Notes: a model not told the origin generated them from the sequence alone. A stretch of 64,000 bases of DNA from an uncultured Candidatus Melainabacteria bacterium (GCA_947364235.1 CANARY010000007.1:1-64000); one strand, 5' to 3'. Shown: positions 1 through 10,305, counted from the first letter of the stretch. Translations and numbers: made by a program.

Positions 1-2
1 CA

Positions 3-1577
3 GCGGGTTATTCTATTGCTGCTCAGATGTCAACGAAGATAAGTGCATATCAGGTAGCGGAAGACAACGCAGCAATGGGTTTGGATTTACTTATGACAGC
101 TGGAGATTCTTTATCACTGATATCAGAACATTTTACGCGAATACGTGATTTAACTATTCAGGCAAAAAATGGAGCTTATGGCGAAGAATCAATGAAAGCT
201 ATTAATTCAGAGGTCAATGCTCGTCTAGATGAAATTCAGAGGCTTTATGACACAGCAGAGTTTAATGGTTTGAAGCTGTTTTGCGGAGAAAGTTCAAGCT
301 CTTCAAAAACGGGCTTTATTAATGATGTAACAAAGCGCGATACCAGTACAATGACAACGTTAGCAAGTGTAGATGAGAATACGATTATTTCAAAAGGCAC
401 ATACTCGATATCTACTGCAGAAGAACTTGCTAAACTTGCTTCAATGACAAATAATTATAATATAGAAGGCGGCGAGTTTGTTCTTGCAAATGATATTGAT
501 CTTTCTGCATACTCAACTGGTGAAGGCTGGACTCCGATTGGCAATGGTCCTGCTTTTGGAGGATATTTTGACGGTAATGGTTATTCTGTAAAAAACTTAT
601 ATATTAATCGTCCAAATGAAGATTATCAAGGCTTATTTGGTTGCACTTGGGGTCCAATTGTAAATTTAGCAGTTGTAGATTGTGATGTAATAGGCAGAGA
701 TTATGTAGGAGGGCTTGCTGGTGAGTCAACAAGGTGGGATATTAATAACTGTTATACTTCTGGCAATGTTAGCGGTTCCACTGCTGTAGGCGGATTGATA
801 GGAGTTGCGGTTCGTGGTAGTATACTTGATTCTTATTCAACAGCAGATATAACTGGAGTAGAATGTGTTGGCGGATTGTGCGGGGAGATTGTGTTACAAT
901 CTTCGACATCTGCCTCGATAAGTATGAGAACTTCAATGGTTAGTGGATACTGCATTTCAGGTTGTTCTTCAACAGGAAATGTTGAAGGAAGAATTGATAC
1001 CGGAGGAGCAATAGGAAGAATTTATTGTGAACGGGGTTATTCTTTGATTTTAGAAAATGTTACAAGTGGTGACAGCATAAAATGTGATGGACAAAAAGTT
1101 GAGGATTTAATAAGTGCTATATCAGGCGACGGTAGTGTTATTATTAAGGACGGATGCGGAATAAAACCGAATTTGAGTTCTAATAGAACATTAAATAGTT
1201 TTCTTTTTCAAGTCGGAATAGACTCCTCAGAAAATTCTCAAATAGAAATTAATACATCTTTTGTACTTACAAATCTTTCAGATTTGCGTAATATCGGTGT
1301 TTCTGATGGTATTTTCCTTGAAACAATCGATAGCTTTCTTGCTTCAATATCTGCCAAGCAAACCGAGTACGGTGCATGTCAAAACCGCTTAGAAAGCGCT
1401 TTAGAAGAAATTAACACGCATTATGAAAATCTTGTATCTTCCCGTTCGACTTTAAGAGACGCAGATGTAGCAAAAGAAAGCTCCGCTTATATTCGTAACC
1501 AAATCTTGCAGCAAGCTTCTGCAGCTTTACTTGCAACAGCTAATCAGAGCCCTGCAATAGCACTGCAGTTAATTTAG
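3..1577 (+). CDS. Flagellin, 5' truncated by window edge, with GLUG-type central insert
   Basis: Flagellar filament subunit. The frame is open to the window start and residues before the first ATG at 27 (AGYSIAAQM) already match the conserved flagellin N-terminal helix, so the true start lies upstream. About 85 residues of D0/D1 helices (IRDLTIQAKNG, EIQRLYDTAEFNGLKL) come first. Residues about 125-370 are replaced by repeated GLUG-like units such as VGGLAGES, VGGLIGVA and VGGLCGEI, each followed by an N/D-x-Y/C-S/T turn. The C-terminal D1/D0 helices follow (QNRLESALEEIN, LRDADVAKESS, ILQQASAALLATANQ). GLUG motifs are known mostly from bacterial surface proteins. No chaperone or other flagellar gene is visible nearby and no convincing terminator follows. 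Confidence 0.9.
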   Translation, partial: AGYSIAAQMSTKISAYQVAEDNAAMGLDLLMTAGDSLSLISEHFTRIRDLTIQAKNGAYGEESMKAINSEVNARLDEIQRLYDTAEFNGLKLFCGESSSSSKTGFINDVTKRDTSTMTTLASVDENTIISKGTYSISTAEELAKLASMTNNYNIEGGEFVLANDIDLSAYSTGEGWTPIGNGPAFGGYFDGNGYSVKNLYINRPNEDYQGLFGCTWGPIVNLAVVDCDVIGRDYVGGLAGESTRWDINNCYTSGNVSGSTAVGGLIGVAVRGSILDSYSTADITGVECVGGLCGEIVLQSSTSASISMRTSMVSGYCISGCSSTGNVEGRIDTGGAIGRIYCERGYSLILENVTSGDSIKCDGQKVEDLISAISGDGSVIIKDGCGIKPNLSSNRTLNSFLFQVGIDSSENSQIEINTSFVLTNLSDLRNIGVSDGIFLETIDSFLASISAKQTEYGACQNRLESALEEINTHYENLVSSRSTLRDADVAKESSAYIRNQILQQASAALLATANQSPAIALQLI

Positions 1578-1653
1578 CAGTTTAAAATCCAACTGGAATA
1601 CTGCAGCAAGTTTGTATTTTTTTAATGTTAATTTACATTTACCCCTGCAGTTG

Positions 1654-2265
1654 TTATGAAAATGCTGCGCCATGAAAATCTGTACCGCCTGTTTTAATAA
1701 GCTGCGGGTATTTTTCTGCAATTTTTTTTACGTCTTTGGAAGAATGAAATTTCACGATTTTCCTAAATCTTGGGTAAGGATAATAAACTTCTATACCGTC
1801 AAGTCCGTGTTTCATTAAATCTTTTACAAGTTTTTCAAGGTTTAAAGCCCAATAGCATGCTGGATGTGCCAGAACTGCAATCCCTCCTGCATCGTGGATT
1901 GCTTTTATTAACTCAGGTACATTACGCTTCGAAAACAAGCGGATTAAGTCTCCTTCTGTTTCAGCTTTTGTTTTTGCCAGATATGGCTCAAGAGCAGGAT
2001 GATTTACGTCAATATCATAAGCTAAAAGGTGAATAAACACATAACCAAACCAGCAGTCAAACTCTGCTCCTGTAATAAGAATATCGTCTTTGTAATGTTT
2101 ATGACCTTCAATAGTATTATGGTCAGTAATCGCAATTTTTTTATATCCCTGCTTCTTCGCATTTTCCAGTATGTCATTAAAATCTGCTTTTCCATCAGAA
2201 AAAGTGGAATGTATATGCAGGTTTGCTCTGCCTGATAAAAAATCTTGTTCTGTTAAGTCTTTCAT
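1654..2265 (-). CDS. PHP-domain metal-dependent phosphoesterase
   Basis: Stand-alone PHP (polymerase and histidinol phosphatase) domain of 203 residues, predicted to hydrolyse a phosphate ester at a metal centre. Ligand motifs are in family order: H17-x-H19 (NLHIHSTFSDG), D48-H49 (ITDHNTIEG), LAHPAC near residue 132 and GGTDFHG at the C-terminus. The substrate cannot be told; relatives include 3',5'-nucleoside bisphosphate phosphatases. The ATG has no Shine-Dalgarno sequence, but a TAAAAT box ends six bases upstream, which suggests a leaderless message. It is divergent from the membrane gene at 2299. Confidence 0.8.
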   Translation of the reverse strand: MKDLTEQDFLSGRANLHIHSTFSDGKADFNDILENAKKQGYKKIAITDHNTIEGHKHYKDDILITGAEFDCWFGYVFIHLLAYDIDVNHPALEPYLAKTKAETEGDLIRLFSKRNVPELIKAIHDAGGIAVLAHPACYWALNLEKLVKDLMKHGLDGIEVYYPYPRFRKIVKFHSSKDVKKIAEKYPQLIKTGGTDFHGAAFS

Positions 2266-2298
2266 AATATTATTTTACTATAGCAGGAGAAAAAAAGT

Positions 2299-3282
2299 AT
2301 GGCAAAAAAAACTTCATCTTTAGGAATTTTTACTGAAGCAATCGGATTATATTTTTCCAATTTTTCTAAGTTTATGAAATATATGACTTTTCCGGTACTT
2401 GGACAAATTGGCGGGCTTTTGCTTGTATTTTTGATAACTTATTTTTATACGCAAAATATGCCGCCTCTTATCGAAAAGTTTCCAAACTTAAGCAATGTTC
2501 CTCTGCTTATTGGTATTTCTTTTGTAATAACTCTTCCCGGGCTGGCGATTTTTTGTAAAGCTTTCTGGGAATATCTTGTTGCTTACGGTGCTGTAAACTC
2601 AATGTATGAGAATATGCAGAAATCTGGTAAAGTGTATGATTTTGAAGCGCATACAGAACTTATTAAAAGGCGTGCTTTGCCTTTTATAGGATTATGGGCT
2701 TTATTTGGAGTTTTTCAGCTTATTGCAATTTGTCCGCTGTTCTGGGTTGTTTGCGGAATTTTGACTGTGTATTTTGTCCTTGTGTTTCAAGTATTTACGT
2801 TTGAACCTGAGTTATCGCCTGTCGGATGTGTTAAAAAAAGCCTTTATTTAATAAAAGGACATTTTAGTCAGACTTTTGTTTTGATGGCTTTTGCAGGTTT
2901 ACTTACATACTTGTTTATTCCTCAGCTTTTTATTAAACTTTTTGAATTAGCCGGTATCAATGAATTGTTAGCTAACGCGTTAATGCCTGTTATTACTCAG
3001 CTTCAGCTGCCAGAATTTGTTACGCATTCAGATGCTGCGATGTTTACTATTCACACTTTTATTGCTCAAATTCTTATTCAATATACATTGCCTATGCGTT
3101 CTATAATGTGGTCTATGTGGTATCAAGATCTGAATAAGTCTTTGCCTGCAGCCGGACGTAAAACTTCTTCTAAAAAACGTCCAAGCGAAGTTTTAATGGA
3201 AGAATCTCATAAAAAATACGGCAAAAAGAAATTGGATAGAAATCTTTTAAGGCGTGCTAGCGAGAAAGATGATGAACAGTAA
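2299..3282 (+). CDS. Polytopic membrane protein of unknown function
   Basis: 327 residues with about six hydrophobic segments (near residues 28-50, 70-90, 130-165, 190-210 and 250-265) and a lysine/arginine-rich cytoplasmic tail (KKRPSEVLMEES, GKKKLDRNLLRRASEK). I do not recognise a family; it loosely recalls DUF-type multi-pass proteins of about six helices. The start is preceded by GGAG ten bases upstream. The 3' end overlaps the convergent GT-C-like gene by 26 bases, so there is no room for a terminator. Confidence 0.8.
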   Translation: MAKKTSSLGIFTEAIGLYFSNFSKFMKYMTFPVLGQIGGLLLVFLITYFYTQNMPPLIEKFPNLSNVPLLIGISFVITLPGLAIFCKAFWEYLVAYGAVNSMYENMQKSGKVYDFEAHTELIKRRALPFIGLWALFGVFQLIAICPLFWVVCGILTVYFVLVFQVFTFEPELSPVGCVKKSLYLIKGHFSQTFVLMAFAGLLTYLFIPQLFIKLFELAGINELLANALMPVITQLQLPEFVTHSDAAMFTIHTFIAQILIQYTLPMRSIMWSMWYQDLNKSLPAAGRKTSSKKRPSEVLMEESHKKYGKKKLDRNLLRRASEKDDEQ

Positions 3283-4810
3283 AAATTAAGCCTTCGCCTA
3301 TTTGCGTTTCTTGTTTATAGTTTTTTAAAATATAGCTGTATATTTTGCCGGCGTAGTCTATGCCAAAAAGTGAATAATAATAGCTGGAGGTGTCATAATT
3401 GCTTGTTATTATGTATTCCGGTTCTGTAATCTCAAATCTCTTTATAATTAAATCTTCACCAAAAGTCTCTATGTATAAAGGTATTAGAGAATAGAACTTG
3501 TTGTCAGAAGCTCTGTTTGTAAGGAAGTTGACTGCTAAACATTCAGGATAAACAAGAACTTTATCATTTTTATTTGTGTTTTTTTGAACGTATACAATCA
3601 ATTCTTTGAGGGAATTTCCAATATATGGGGTGGTGTAAACTGTACCCATGTCTGTTTTAAGTTTTACGTTTTTGCTTTTTAATGTTTGAATATTTTTTAT
3701 TCCAAATGAAATTGTGCATAGAAGTAAAACAATCATAATTGGTTTTCTTATTTTTAAAGGTGTCAGGATAAATAATGAAATCATTGCAAAAGGAAGGAAA
3801 TAAATTCCGTAAGACTGCAGAGCTGCTGCAAAGAATATTTTTATAGAGATAAGAAAAGATGCAAAGATGAAAAATTTTTCCTGATTTTCCAGCTGTTTAA
3901 ACCTAATTATGAAAAAGATGAATAACAAAGGAAATATATAGATAAAAAGTTCTGGAGTTGATATGAACCAGCAGTAAACTAATAATACAGGAATTATATA
4001 ATAACTTTTTACAAAATACATTAATGCGGCCGGGATGGATATTTTTGCCAGGTTAATTAGATAAATAGGTATTAGTTCCGGACGAAATACAAGACCTGTA
4101 ACTGAATAGAACCAGTAAAGTGTTTTTGCAGCACTCATCATAAGTATTAGTTTATAAGAAATTAAAATGTTTTCGAATCCTGCATCTTGTACGAAAAGCG
4201 GTGTGAAAGTCAATGCTGCAGGTAAAATTAAGCCTGCCATGTTTTTATGCCAGTTTTTTAAGCCGGATGCATAAATTAATAATGGCAATAAAAAAATAAA
4301 TTCGTACTTGGAACAAATTGCAAATGAATACATTGCGTAAGCTAGCGGGAATTTTTTGTTAAGTGCAAAATAAATAGAGTTTAAAATAAATAAAAGGCCG
4401 TAGAGCATGCCGTAAGAATACGGGAAAAAGCAGTTAAATACGTTTGGTGATAAAACAGCTGTACAAATAAAAATTATCCCGATTCCTAATGAGTAATTTT
4501 TGTTAAAAAATTTATTTGAGATTGCGAAAATCAGATTAGAAATTCCTAATGATGTAAACAATCCTGCAAAATAAAGTATACTTAAATGAACTCCAAAAAT
4601 TTTGAAAAGCAGTGCGTTAAATAGATACGAAAACGGTGCGTATATGTTAAAAATATTTTTGTAAAGGACTTGACCTTCTAAGATTTGTGCAGGGATATAA
4701 GCTTCTCTAAATGAGTCAAAAATTACGTCTCCAAACCTGCCGTATCCGATTATGAAACAGAGAATAATTAGTATATTTAGTAATAAAATCTGCCAGTGTT
4801 TTTTTAACAT
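3257..4810 (-). CDS. GT-C type membrane glycosyltransferase-like protein
   Basis: 517 residues with about twelve transmembrane segments. The first periplasmic loop carries DSFREAYIPAQILEG followed by an LYKNIF...YAPFSYLFNALLFKIFG stretch, the layout of GT-C (ArnT / dolichyl-phosphate-mannose mannosyltransferase-like) enzymes, in which an acidic residue in loop 1 is catalytic. The C-terminal third (from about residue 380) is a soluble domain. It probably transfers a sugar from a polyprenyl-phosphate donor outside the inner membrane to lipid, glycan or protein; the acceptor is unknown. There is no neighbouring polyprenyl-phosphate sugar synthase. Confidence 0.7.
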   Translation of the reverse strand: MLKKHWQILLLNILIILCFIIGYGRFGDVIFDSFREAYIPAQILEGQVLYKNIFNIYAPFSYLFNALLFKIFGVHLSILYFAGLFTSLGISNLIFAISNKFFNKNYSLGIGIIFICTAVLSPNVFNCFFPYSYGMLYGLLFILNSIYFALNKKFPLAYAMYSFAICSKYEFIFLLPLLIYASGLKNWHKNMAGLILPAALTFTPLFVQDAGFENILISYKLILMMSAAKTLYWFYSVTGLVFRPELIPIYLINLAKISIPAALMYFVKSYYIIPVLLVYCWFISTPELFIYIFPLLFIFFIIRFKQLENQEKFFIFASFLISIKIFFAAALQSYGIYFLPFAMISLFILTPLKIRKPIMIVLLLCTISFGIKNIQTLKSKNVKLKTDMGTVYTTPYIGNSLKELIVYVQKNTNKNDKVLVYPECLAVNFLTNRASDNKFYSLIPLYIETFGEDLIIKRFEITEPEYIITSNYDTSSYYYSLFGIDYAGKIYSYILKNYKQETQIGEGLIFTVHHLSR

Positions 4811-4854
4811 GATTTTATCTTAACAAAGCTTTACACATAAAGCAATTTTGTAAC

Positions 4855-4880
4855 GATGAAAAACTTTATATATATGTGTG
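4855..4880 (+). promoter_or_regulatory. Promoter with TGTAAC box before 4898 gene
   Basis: A TGTAAC box (4849-4854) is followed by ACTTTATATATATGTG, the AT-rich core seen in front of several other lineage-specific genes here. TTGTAA (4848-4853), a 17-base spacer and TATATG would serve as a sigma-70 type promoter, giving a short leader that contains the GAAAGG ribosome binding site. Confidence 0.45.
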
Positions 4881-4897
4881 TTAGTGAAAGGTATTTT

Positions 4898-5389
4898 ATG
4901 TCGGTAAATTCGTTTACTCTTAATAATTTGTACAATCAGGGTATTCTTGATTATGTGCCTTTTGAGCTTTGTAACGGTTCAAATGTTTCACTAATGAATG
5001 GTATGCAAAATCCTTATCTTCAAAACGCTCAGCATGGTGCTTTATACCAAAACCATGGTCAAAATGATAGTGTTGAGATTGGTTTAGGAGTTCAAAACAT
5101 TGGTGCTCAGTCTGCTGCAGGCGGCGTAAATGCTTATGGACTTAATAATATCGGCTCAAAATCTACTGCTGGCGGAGCAAATGCGTGGGGAGGTTTCGGA
5201 GATGTTAATAACGGAATAAATAAAACAATTTCTAAAATAGAAAATACTCCTAATTTTATAAAAGGACTTGCAGCAGGAGTTCTTATGTTTGGAGCTGTTG
5301 TAACGTGTTTAAAACGCGGTAAAAAACCGCCTGTGGAAAAGCAAAGCTTTTTTGCAAAGTTCAATCCTTTTAAAAAGAAAAATACTTAA
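4898..5389 (+). CDS. Orphan protein with Gly/Ala/Asn repeat region and C-terminal membrane helix
   Basis: 163 residues counted from the ATG at 4898. I chose this start because GAAAGG lies six bases upstream; an earlier in-frame ATG at 4856 has no such site and falls inside the promoter. The N-terminus (MSVNSFTLNNLYNQG) resembles other orphan proteins here that begin MSNFTVNG or MSGNNISEL. The middle has two copies of a G-x-Q/N-N-I-G-x-(Q/K)-S-x-A-G-G-x-N-A-(Y/W)-G unit, then a single hydrophobic helix (FIKGLAAGVLMFGAVVTCL) and a basic tail. It is probably a small tail-anchored inner-membrane protein. Function unknown. Confidence 0.75.
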   Translation: MSVNSFTLNNLYNQGILDYVPFELCNGSNVSLMNGMQNPYLQNAQHGALYQNHGQNDSVEIGLGVQNIGAQSAAGGVNAYGLNNIGSKSTAGGANAWGGFGDVNNGINKTISKIENTPNFIKGLAAGVLMFGAVVTCLKRGKKPPVEKQSFFAKFNPFKKKNT

Positions 5390-5426
5390 CCTTATAAAAA
5401 TACCTTATTAATTAACCAAATTATAC

Positions 5427-5447
5427 ACGCCTCCGGGCGTTTTTTTT
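5427..5447 (+). terminator. Rho-independent terminator
   Basis: ACGCC stem, TCCG loop, GGCGT stem, then a run of seven T. It ends the 4898 gene. The next gene's extended -10 box begins immediately after it. Confidence 0.85.
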
Positions 5448-5465
5448 ATGCTAAAATTATTTTGT

Positions 5466-6728
5466 ATGAGGAGATTAATTTTATCACTGGCTTTATTTTT
5501 TAGTTTAGTTTTAACGGCTCAGGCAAATGTCGTTAATCTTGATTTGGAAGAGCTTATAGATTTAGGACTTAAAGAAAATTGTGAGCTTAAGATTAAAAGA
5601 ATGGAGCTTAAAGCGAAAGAAAAAGATATTAAAATAGCAAACCGTTTGAAAAATCCTGAGCTGCAGTCAAATATTGTTATGGGAAATGTAGCGCTTGGCA
5701 ACTCTTCTCAAGCGGGAGTTGCGTTTCCTATAGAAGTTTTAAAACGCGGGGTGAGAAAGAAAATTGCCCAAGAAGAATACTCGCTGAAAGAAACTGAGCT
5801 TAAGCAGGCTGAACATAACTATAAGCTCCAAGTTATGAAGGCTTATTTTGATGTTTTGTATTCAAAGTCTGTTTTAAAAATACAAGAAGAGCGTTTAAAA
5901 CTATTTAAAAGCTTGGTTCAAATTACAACAGACAAGCCTAAATACCCATCTTATGAAATTGATAATTTGAAAGCAGATATTCAATACGCGCAGCAGCTAA
6001 TAGAGGTTAATCGAGCAAAATCAAATCTTCTTGCAAGTCAGTTTGAGCTTAATAAAGTTTTGAATACTGGAGTTGATTCTGTGATGTATGATACAAAAGA
6101 AGCTTCACTGCTTGGCAACCGTGCTTTTTGGGATATCAAGATTGCTGATTATAATTTTCTTGAAAATATTGCGCTTCAATACAGTTATATAGTGAAAATT
6201 TCGGCTAAAAATATTGATAAAGCCGAAGAAGAACTTAAACTTGCAAAAAGACAAAGGGTACCCGATGTCAGCGTTGCTGGAGGTTATGCTTGGCAGACTC
6301 ATAGAAATGCTCCGAATGATTTTGGAGGTGCTTTTGTGGGCTTTGGAATGGATTTGCCTCTGCTTTATAATTACGCTCCTGAAATCCAAAAAGCTCAGAT
6401 TTTCCTTGAAAGAAGCAAAGTCGGCAAAAAAGCTTATGAACATCAGCTTAAGTATGAGCTTAAAAAAGATTTTAATACATTTAAGTATTCTGCTGAAAAC
6501 ATGGAATATTCAAAGAAAATTCTTGAAGATTCTGAAAAAATTGTTGAGCTTTCAACAGCAGGTTATATAAGCGGAAAAAATTCTTACTCAGCTCTTGTTT
6601 TAAATGAAAACATGCATCAAGATGTTTTGAGTAATTATCTGCAAGCAATGTCAAGGCATTTTTATTCATATTTAGAATTGATGCAGGATATCGGACATGA
6701 TATCTTAATTGAAGAGGAATTGTTATGA
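5466..6728 (+). CDS. TolC-like outer-membrane efflux protein
   Basis: About 420 residues, exported by a clear signal peptide (MRRLILSLALFFSLVLTAQA). The rest is the helical, coiled-coil-rich fold of outer membrane efflux proteins (OEP family), with the usual internal duplication: heptad helices near residues 55-130 and 330-400 and short strand segments (GGYAWQTHRN, GGAFVGFGMDLPLLYN). It should form the outer-membrane channel of a tripartite efflux or type I secretion pump, but no inner-membrane pump or adaptor is adjacent. An ATG at 5448 would begin directly at the terminator's T run. I prefer 5466, which has an extended -10 (TGCTAAAAT, 5449-5457) eight bases upstream and no ribosome binding site, so it is probably leaderless. 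Confidence 0.85.
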   Translation: MRRLILSLALFFSLVLTAQANVVNLDLEELIDLGLKENCELKIKRMELKAKEKDIKIANRLKNPELQSNIVMGNVALGNSSQAGVAFPIEVLKRGVRKKIAQEEYSLKETELKQAEHNYKLQVMKAYFDVLYSKSVLKIQEERLKLFKSLVQITTDKPKYPSYEIDNLKADIQYAQQLIEVNRAKSNLLASQFELNKVLNTGVDSVMYDTKEASLLGNRAFWDIKIADYNFLENIALQYSYIVKISAKNIDKAEEELKLAKRQRVPDVSVAGGYAWQTHRNAPNDFGGAFVGFGMDLPLLYNYAPEIQKAQIFLERSKVGKKAYEHQLKYELKKDFNTFKYSAENMEYSKKILEDSEKIVELSTAGYISGKNSYSALVLNENMHQDVLSNYLQAMSRHFYSYLELMQDIGHDILIEEELL

Positions 6729-7510
6729 TTAAACTTGTTGCAACAGATATCGACGGAACAATTTTGATTCCGGAAGGTGAGTTTACTACGGGTGTGAAAG
6801 AATGTATCCGCAGGCTTTGCGCCAAAGGAATAAAAGTTGTTCTTGTAACTGGCAGGATGAATGCAGCTGCAAGCCGTATTGCCGAAGATTTAGGGCTTGA
6901 TACTCCAGTAGTTTCTTACCAAGGCGGTTTGATTAAGCATAAAGGTGAAACTCTTTACGAAAAGTGCCTTACGACTGAACAGGCTGAAAAAATTATTAAT
7001 TGGGCAAAGGAAGAAAATATACATCTTAATCTTTATAATGATGATATTTTGTACTCCGAAAATAAATGCTATGAAGTTGTAAGATACTGCAATAATTTGC
7101 ATACGCACTATGAAATAAAACAGTTTTGTGATGTTGACAAGGTCAAGGTAAACAAACTGCTTGCTATTGACTACAATCATCCTGAAAAAATTGACAGGCT
7201 TGAAAAAGAATTGCCGGAGATTTTTCCGGAGCTTTATATTGTAAAATCAACTCCTTACTTTTTGGAATTTTCTAATAAAGAAGCGTCTAAATACTGTGCT
7301 GTTAAGTTTCTTCAAAATTATTGGGGAATAAGTGAAGAAGAAACACTTACGATTGGTGATCAAAATAACGACATTGCACTTTTAAAAGCAGGCGGAATAC
7401 GTGTTGCAATGGGTAACGCAACAGAAGAGCTTAGAAAAGTCGCTACGCATACAACTGATACTGTGTTCAACGACGGGTTCGTTAAAGCGATGGAAGAATT
7501 TTGTCAATAA
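6725..7510 (+). CDS. HAD-superfamily hydrolase, Cof type
   Basis: 261 residues. Motif I DIDGTIL (nucleophile and acid/base aspartates), motif II in VTGRM, the cap domain, the conserved lysine in NKEASK and motif IV GDQNNDIALL define the Cof (IIB cap) subfamily, which dephosphorylates sugar phosphates, flavin precursors or related metabolites. The substrate is not predictable. The start overlaps the stop of the TolC-like gene (ATGA), so the two are co-translated, perhaps only by chance of packing. Confidence 0.9.
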   Translation: MIKLVATDIDGTILIPEGEFTTGVKECIRRLCAKGIKVVLVTGRMNAAASRIAEDLGLDTPVVSYQGGLIKHKGETLYEKCLTTEQAEKIINWAKEENIHLNLYNDDILYSENKCYEVVRYCNNLHTHYEIKQFCDVDKVKVNKLLAIDYNHPEKIDRLEKELPEIFPELYIVKSTPYFLEFSNKEASKYCAVKFLQNYWGISEEETLTIGDQNNDIALLKAGGIRVAMGNATEELRKVATHTTDTVFNDGFVKAMEEFCQ

Positions 7511-7537
7511 AAAAGAGGGAAAACCCCTCTTTTTTTA
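7509..7537. terminator. Bidirectional terminator between HAD hydrolase and secA
   Basis: An A-rich flank, AGAGGG, an AAAAC loop, CCCTCT and a T run form a hairpin that works in both directions between convergent genes. Confidence 0.85.
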
Positions 7538-7547
7538 TGCCTTATAT

Positions 7548-10190
7548 TTAACCCTCTATAGTTTCTACGCCATCATCTGTTACAAATTGAATGCCAAACT
7601 TAGCACGGAAAATGTATCGAACTGTGTTACTTTGGATTTCAAACATCATCTTGTTAAATAAATCGTACGCTTCTTTTTTGTATTCAATTAAAGGATCTTT
7701 TTGTCCGTAAGCTCTAAGTCCAATGCCGTCTTTTAGCATATCAATGTTATGAAGATGATCAATCCACTGGTTATCAACGACTCTTAAAAGAATGTCTCTT
7801 TCTAAAGTGCGCATAATATTATTTTCTGCATAAAGCTCCTGCTTTTCAAAAGACGGGTCATATTGTTCAGAGATAGAGTTATAGAAGTTGATGATTTCTT
7901 CTTCATGCTCTCTGTAAGCCTTCTGAGCAGCTTCTTTTAGCGAATCATAAATTCTTGAGAAACGATAACTTTTAATATCTCCAACTTTGATATAAGAAAG
8001 CTTCGGAATAGTTGAGTGCAGTTCTTTTATAAGCGTATTTAAGTCTTCTTGAATATATTCTTCCGGATTCATTTCCGGAGCGATATAGCTCTTAAGAAGT
8101 CTGTCAACTTCTTTATCAATCATATATTCAATGTCAGACCTTAAATCTTTGCCTTCAAGCACTTTTTTACGCTGGGCGTAGAATTTTTCTCTTTGAATGT
8201 TCATAACATCGTCATATTGAAGCACGCTTTTACGTATATCAAAATGATAAGTTTCAACTTTCTTTTGAGCAGATTGAATTTGTCTTGAGATGAGCGAAGA
8301 TTCTATTGCCATATCTTCTTCGACGTTCAGCATATTCATAAGTCCGGAAATCTTGTCGCCGCCGAATATTCTCATTAAATTATCTTCAAGTGACAAGAAG
8401 AACCTTGTAGAACCCGGGTCACCCTGACGCGCAGCGCGGCCTCTGAGCTGGTTATCAATACGGCGTGATTCATGCCTTTCTGTGCCAATAACGTGAAGTC
8501 CGCCCAGCTCAATAACTTTTGCGTGTTCAGCTTCAGTAATCTTTCGGGCTTCGGTTAGAGCTTCTTCTTTTATATTTTCATAATTTTCATTCTCAGGAGT
8601 AATCCCGCTGTTTTCAAGCGCTTCTTTTGCTAAAAATTCAGCATTACCGCCTAAGAGGATATCAGTACCTCTGCCAGCCATGTTTGTTGCAATTGTAACT
8701 GCGCCGATACGTCCTGCTTGAGCAATAATATAAGCTTCTTTTTCGTGCTGTTTAGCGTTTAATATATTATGCTTGACGCCTCTTTGTTTGAGAAGAGCAG
8801 ATATGTATTCTGATTTTTCAATACTTACAGTACCGACTAGAACTGGCTTTCCAAGTTTATTCTGTTCAATGATATCTTCTACGACAGCATTGTACTTTGC
8901 ACGTTCAGTCTTGTAAATAACATCAGGATTGTTTATTCTGATATCAGGCTTGTTTGTAGGAATAACAGTTACTTCAAGATTGTAAATCTTACCAAACTCA
9001 GCTTCTTCTGTCATTGCAGTACCTGTCATGCCGGAAAGCTTAGGATAAAGCCTGAATAAGTTCTGGAAAGTAATACTTGCAAGAGTTTGTGTTTCATCTT
9101 GAATTTCAACCCCTTCTTTTGCTTCAATTGCCTGATGAAGCCCGTCAGACCAGCGCCTTCCCGGCATTAGACGGCCTGTAAACTCGTCAACAATCATGAT
9201 TTCACCGTCTTTAACTACGTAATCAGTATCACGAGTGAACAATTCTTTTGCTTTTAAGGCATTTAACAAGTCATGAGCGTATTGGTTATTTATGTCAAAT
9301 AAGTCTTTACATCCTATGATTTCCTGAGCTTTGTCAATACCGTCTTCTGTAAAGATAACATTTTTGTTTTTTTCATCAACTTCGTAATCTGTATTTTTTT
9401 CAAGCTGAGGCGCAACTTTAGCCATTAAAGTATAAGTGTCTGCAGATTTTTCAACACGTCCGCTAATGATGAGAGGAGTTCTTGCTTCATCAATTAAAAT
9501 ACTGTCAACTTCGTCGATAATCGCGTAGTTAAACGGTCTTTGAACCAGCATATCTTTAGAGCCTGCCATATTGTCACGAAGGTAATCAAACCCGAATTCA
9601 TTGTTTGTTCCGTAAGTGATGTCACAAGCGTAAGCAGCTCTTTTGCGTGCAAATTCTTCTGCATCGTGCTGGTTAGAAAGGATTACACCGACGCTTAGAC
9701 CTAAGAATTTATAAATTTTACCCATCCACTCGCTGTCACGTTTAGCGAGGTAATCGTTAACGGTAACTACGTGAACGCCTTTTCCTGTAAGTGCATTTAA
9801 ATACGCAGCAAGAGTTGCAACAAGAGTTTTACCTTCACCTGTTCTCATTTCTGCGATATGCCCGTTGTGGAGGAAATATGCCCCGATTAACTGAACGTCA
9901 AAATGACGCATATTAAGTACGCGCTTGCCGGCTTCACGAACAGTCGCGAAAGCTTCCGGCAGAATTTTATCAAGAGCTTCTTTTTCTAATATTCTATCAG
10001 CTTTTTCGTTTTCAGAAGTCGGACGTTTCGCAAGAATTTCACGGAACTCGTTAGTCTTTCCTCGCAGTTCTTCATCTGAAAGCTTTTCAAATTCAGGCTC
10101 AAGTGCGTTTATATGGTCAATAATGCCAAGTATCTTTTTAACTTTTTTTTCGTTAGGGTCGCCAAGTAGTTTTAATAAAAAATTTATCAT
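7548..10190 (-). CDS. secA: Preprotein translocase ATPase SecA
   Basis: 880 residues. Motor that drives unfolded preproteins through SecYEG. Visible: Walker A in MRTGEGKTL, Walker [16 protein letters not shown], the helicase motif [14 protein letters not shown], the preprotein cross-linking domain and the helical scaffold. The protein ends shortly after FRAKFGIQF and lacks the C-terminal zinc-binding (SEC-C) motif, as in some cyanobacterial and other SecA proteins. I set the start at the ATG at 10190, preceded by GGAGAGGA; the longer frame would use a TTG inside that site. Confidence 0.97.
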   Translation of the reverse strand: MINFLLKLLGDPNEKKVKKILGIIDHINALEPEFEKLSDEELRGKTNEFREILAKRPTSENEKADRILEKEALDKILPEAFATVREAGKRVLNMRHFDVQLIGAYFLHNGHIAEMRTGEGKTLVATLAAYLNALTGKGVHVVTVNDYLAKRDSEWMGKIYKFLGLSVGVILSNQHDAEEFARKRAAYACDITYGTNNEFGFDYLRDNMAGSKDMLVQRPFNYAIIDEVDSILIDEARTPLIISGRVEKSADTYTLMAKVAPQLEKNTDYEVDEKNKNVIFTEDGIDKAQEIIGCKDLFDINNQYAHDLLNALKAKELFTRDTDYVVKDGEIMIVDEFTGRLMPGRRWSDGLHQAIEAKEGVEIQDETQTLASITFQNLFRLYPKLSGMTGTAMTEEAEFGKIYNLEVTVIPTNKPDIRINNPDVIYKTERAKYNAVVEDIIEQNKLGKPVLVGTVSIEKSEYISALLKQRGVKHNILNAKQHEKEAYIIAQAGRIGAVTIATNMAGRGTDILLGGNAEFLAKEALENSGITPENENYENIKEEALTEARKITEAEHAKVIELGGLHVIGTERHESRRIDNQLRGRAARQGDPGSTRFFLSLEDNLMRIFGGDKISGLMNMLNVEEDMAIESSLISRQIQSAQKKVETYHFDIRKSVLQYDDVMNIQREKFYAQRKKVLEGKDLRSDIEYMIDKEVDRLLKSYIAPEMNPEEYIQEDLNTLIKELHSTIPKLSYIKVGDIKSYRFSRIYDSLKEAAQKAYREHEEEIINFYNSISEQYDPSFEKQELYAENNIMRTLERDILLRVVDNQWIDHLHNIDMLKDGIGLRAYGQKDPLIEYKKEAYDLFNKMMFEIQSNTVRYIFRAKFGIQFVTDDGVETIEG

Positions 10191-10305
10191 AATAATCCTC
10201 TCCAACTAATATAATATCACAAACATTCCAACATTCTGTAAATAGCCGACATGAGCAGTATGTAAATTTTTGTAAAAACATTGTTAAAATATAGAATAGA
10301 TGAGG

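Noticed and set aside
9925-10209. Plus-strand open frame over the start of secA
   Set aside because: Serine/phenylalanine-rich antisense shadow of the highly conserved SecA N-terminus; no ribosome binding site.
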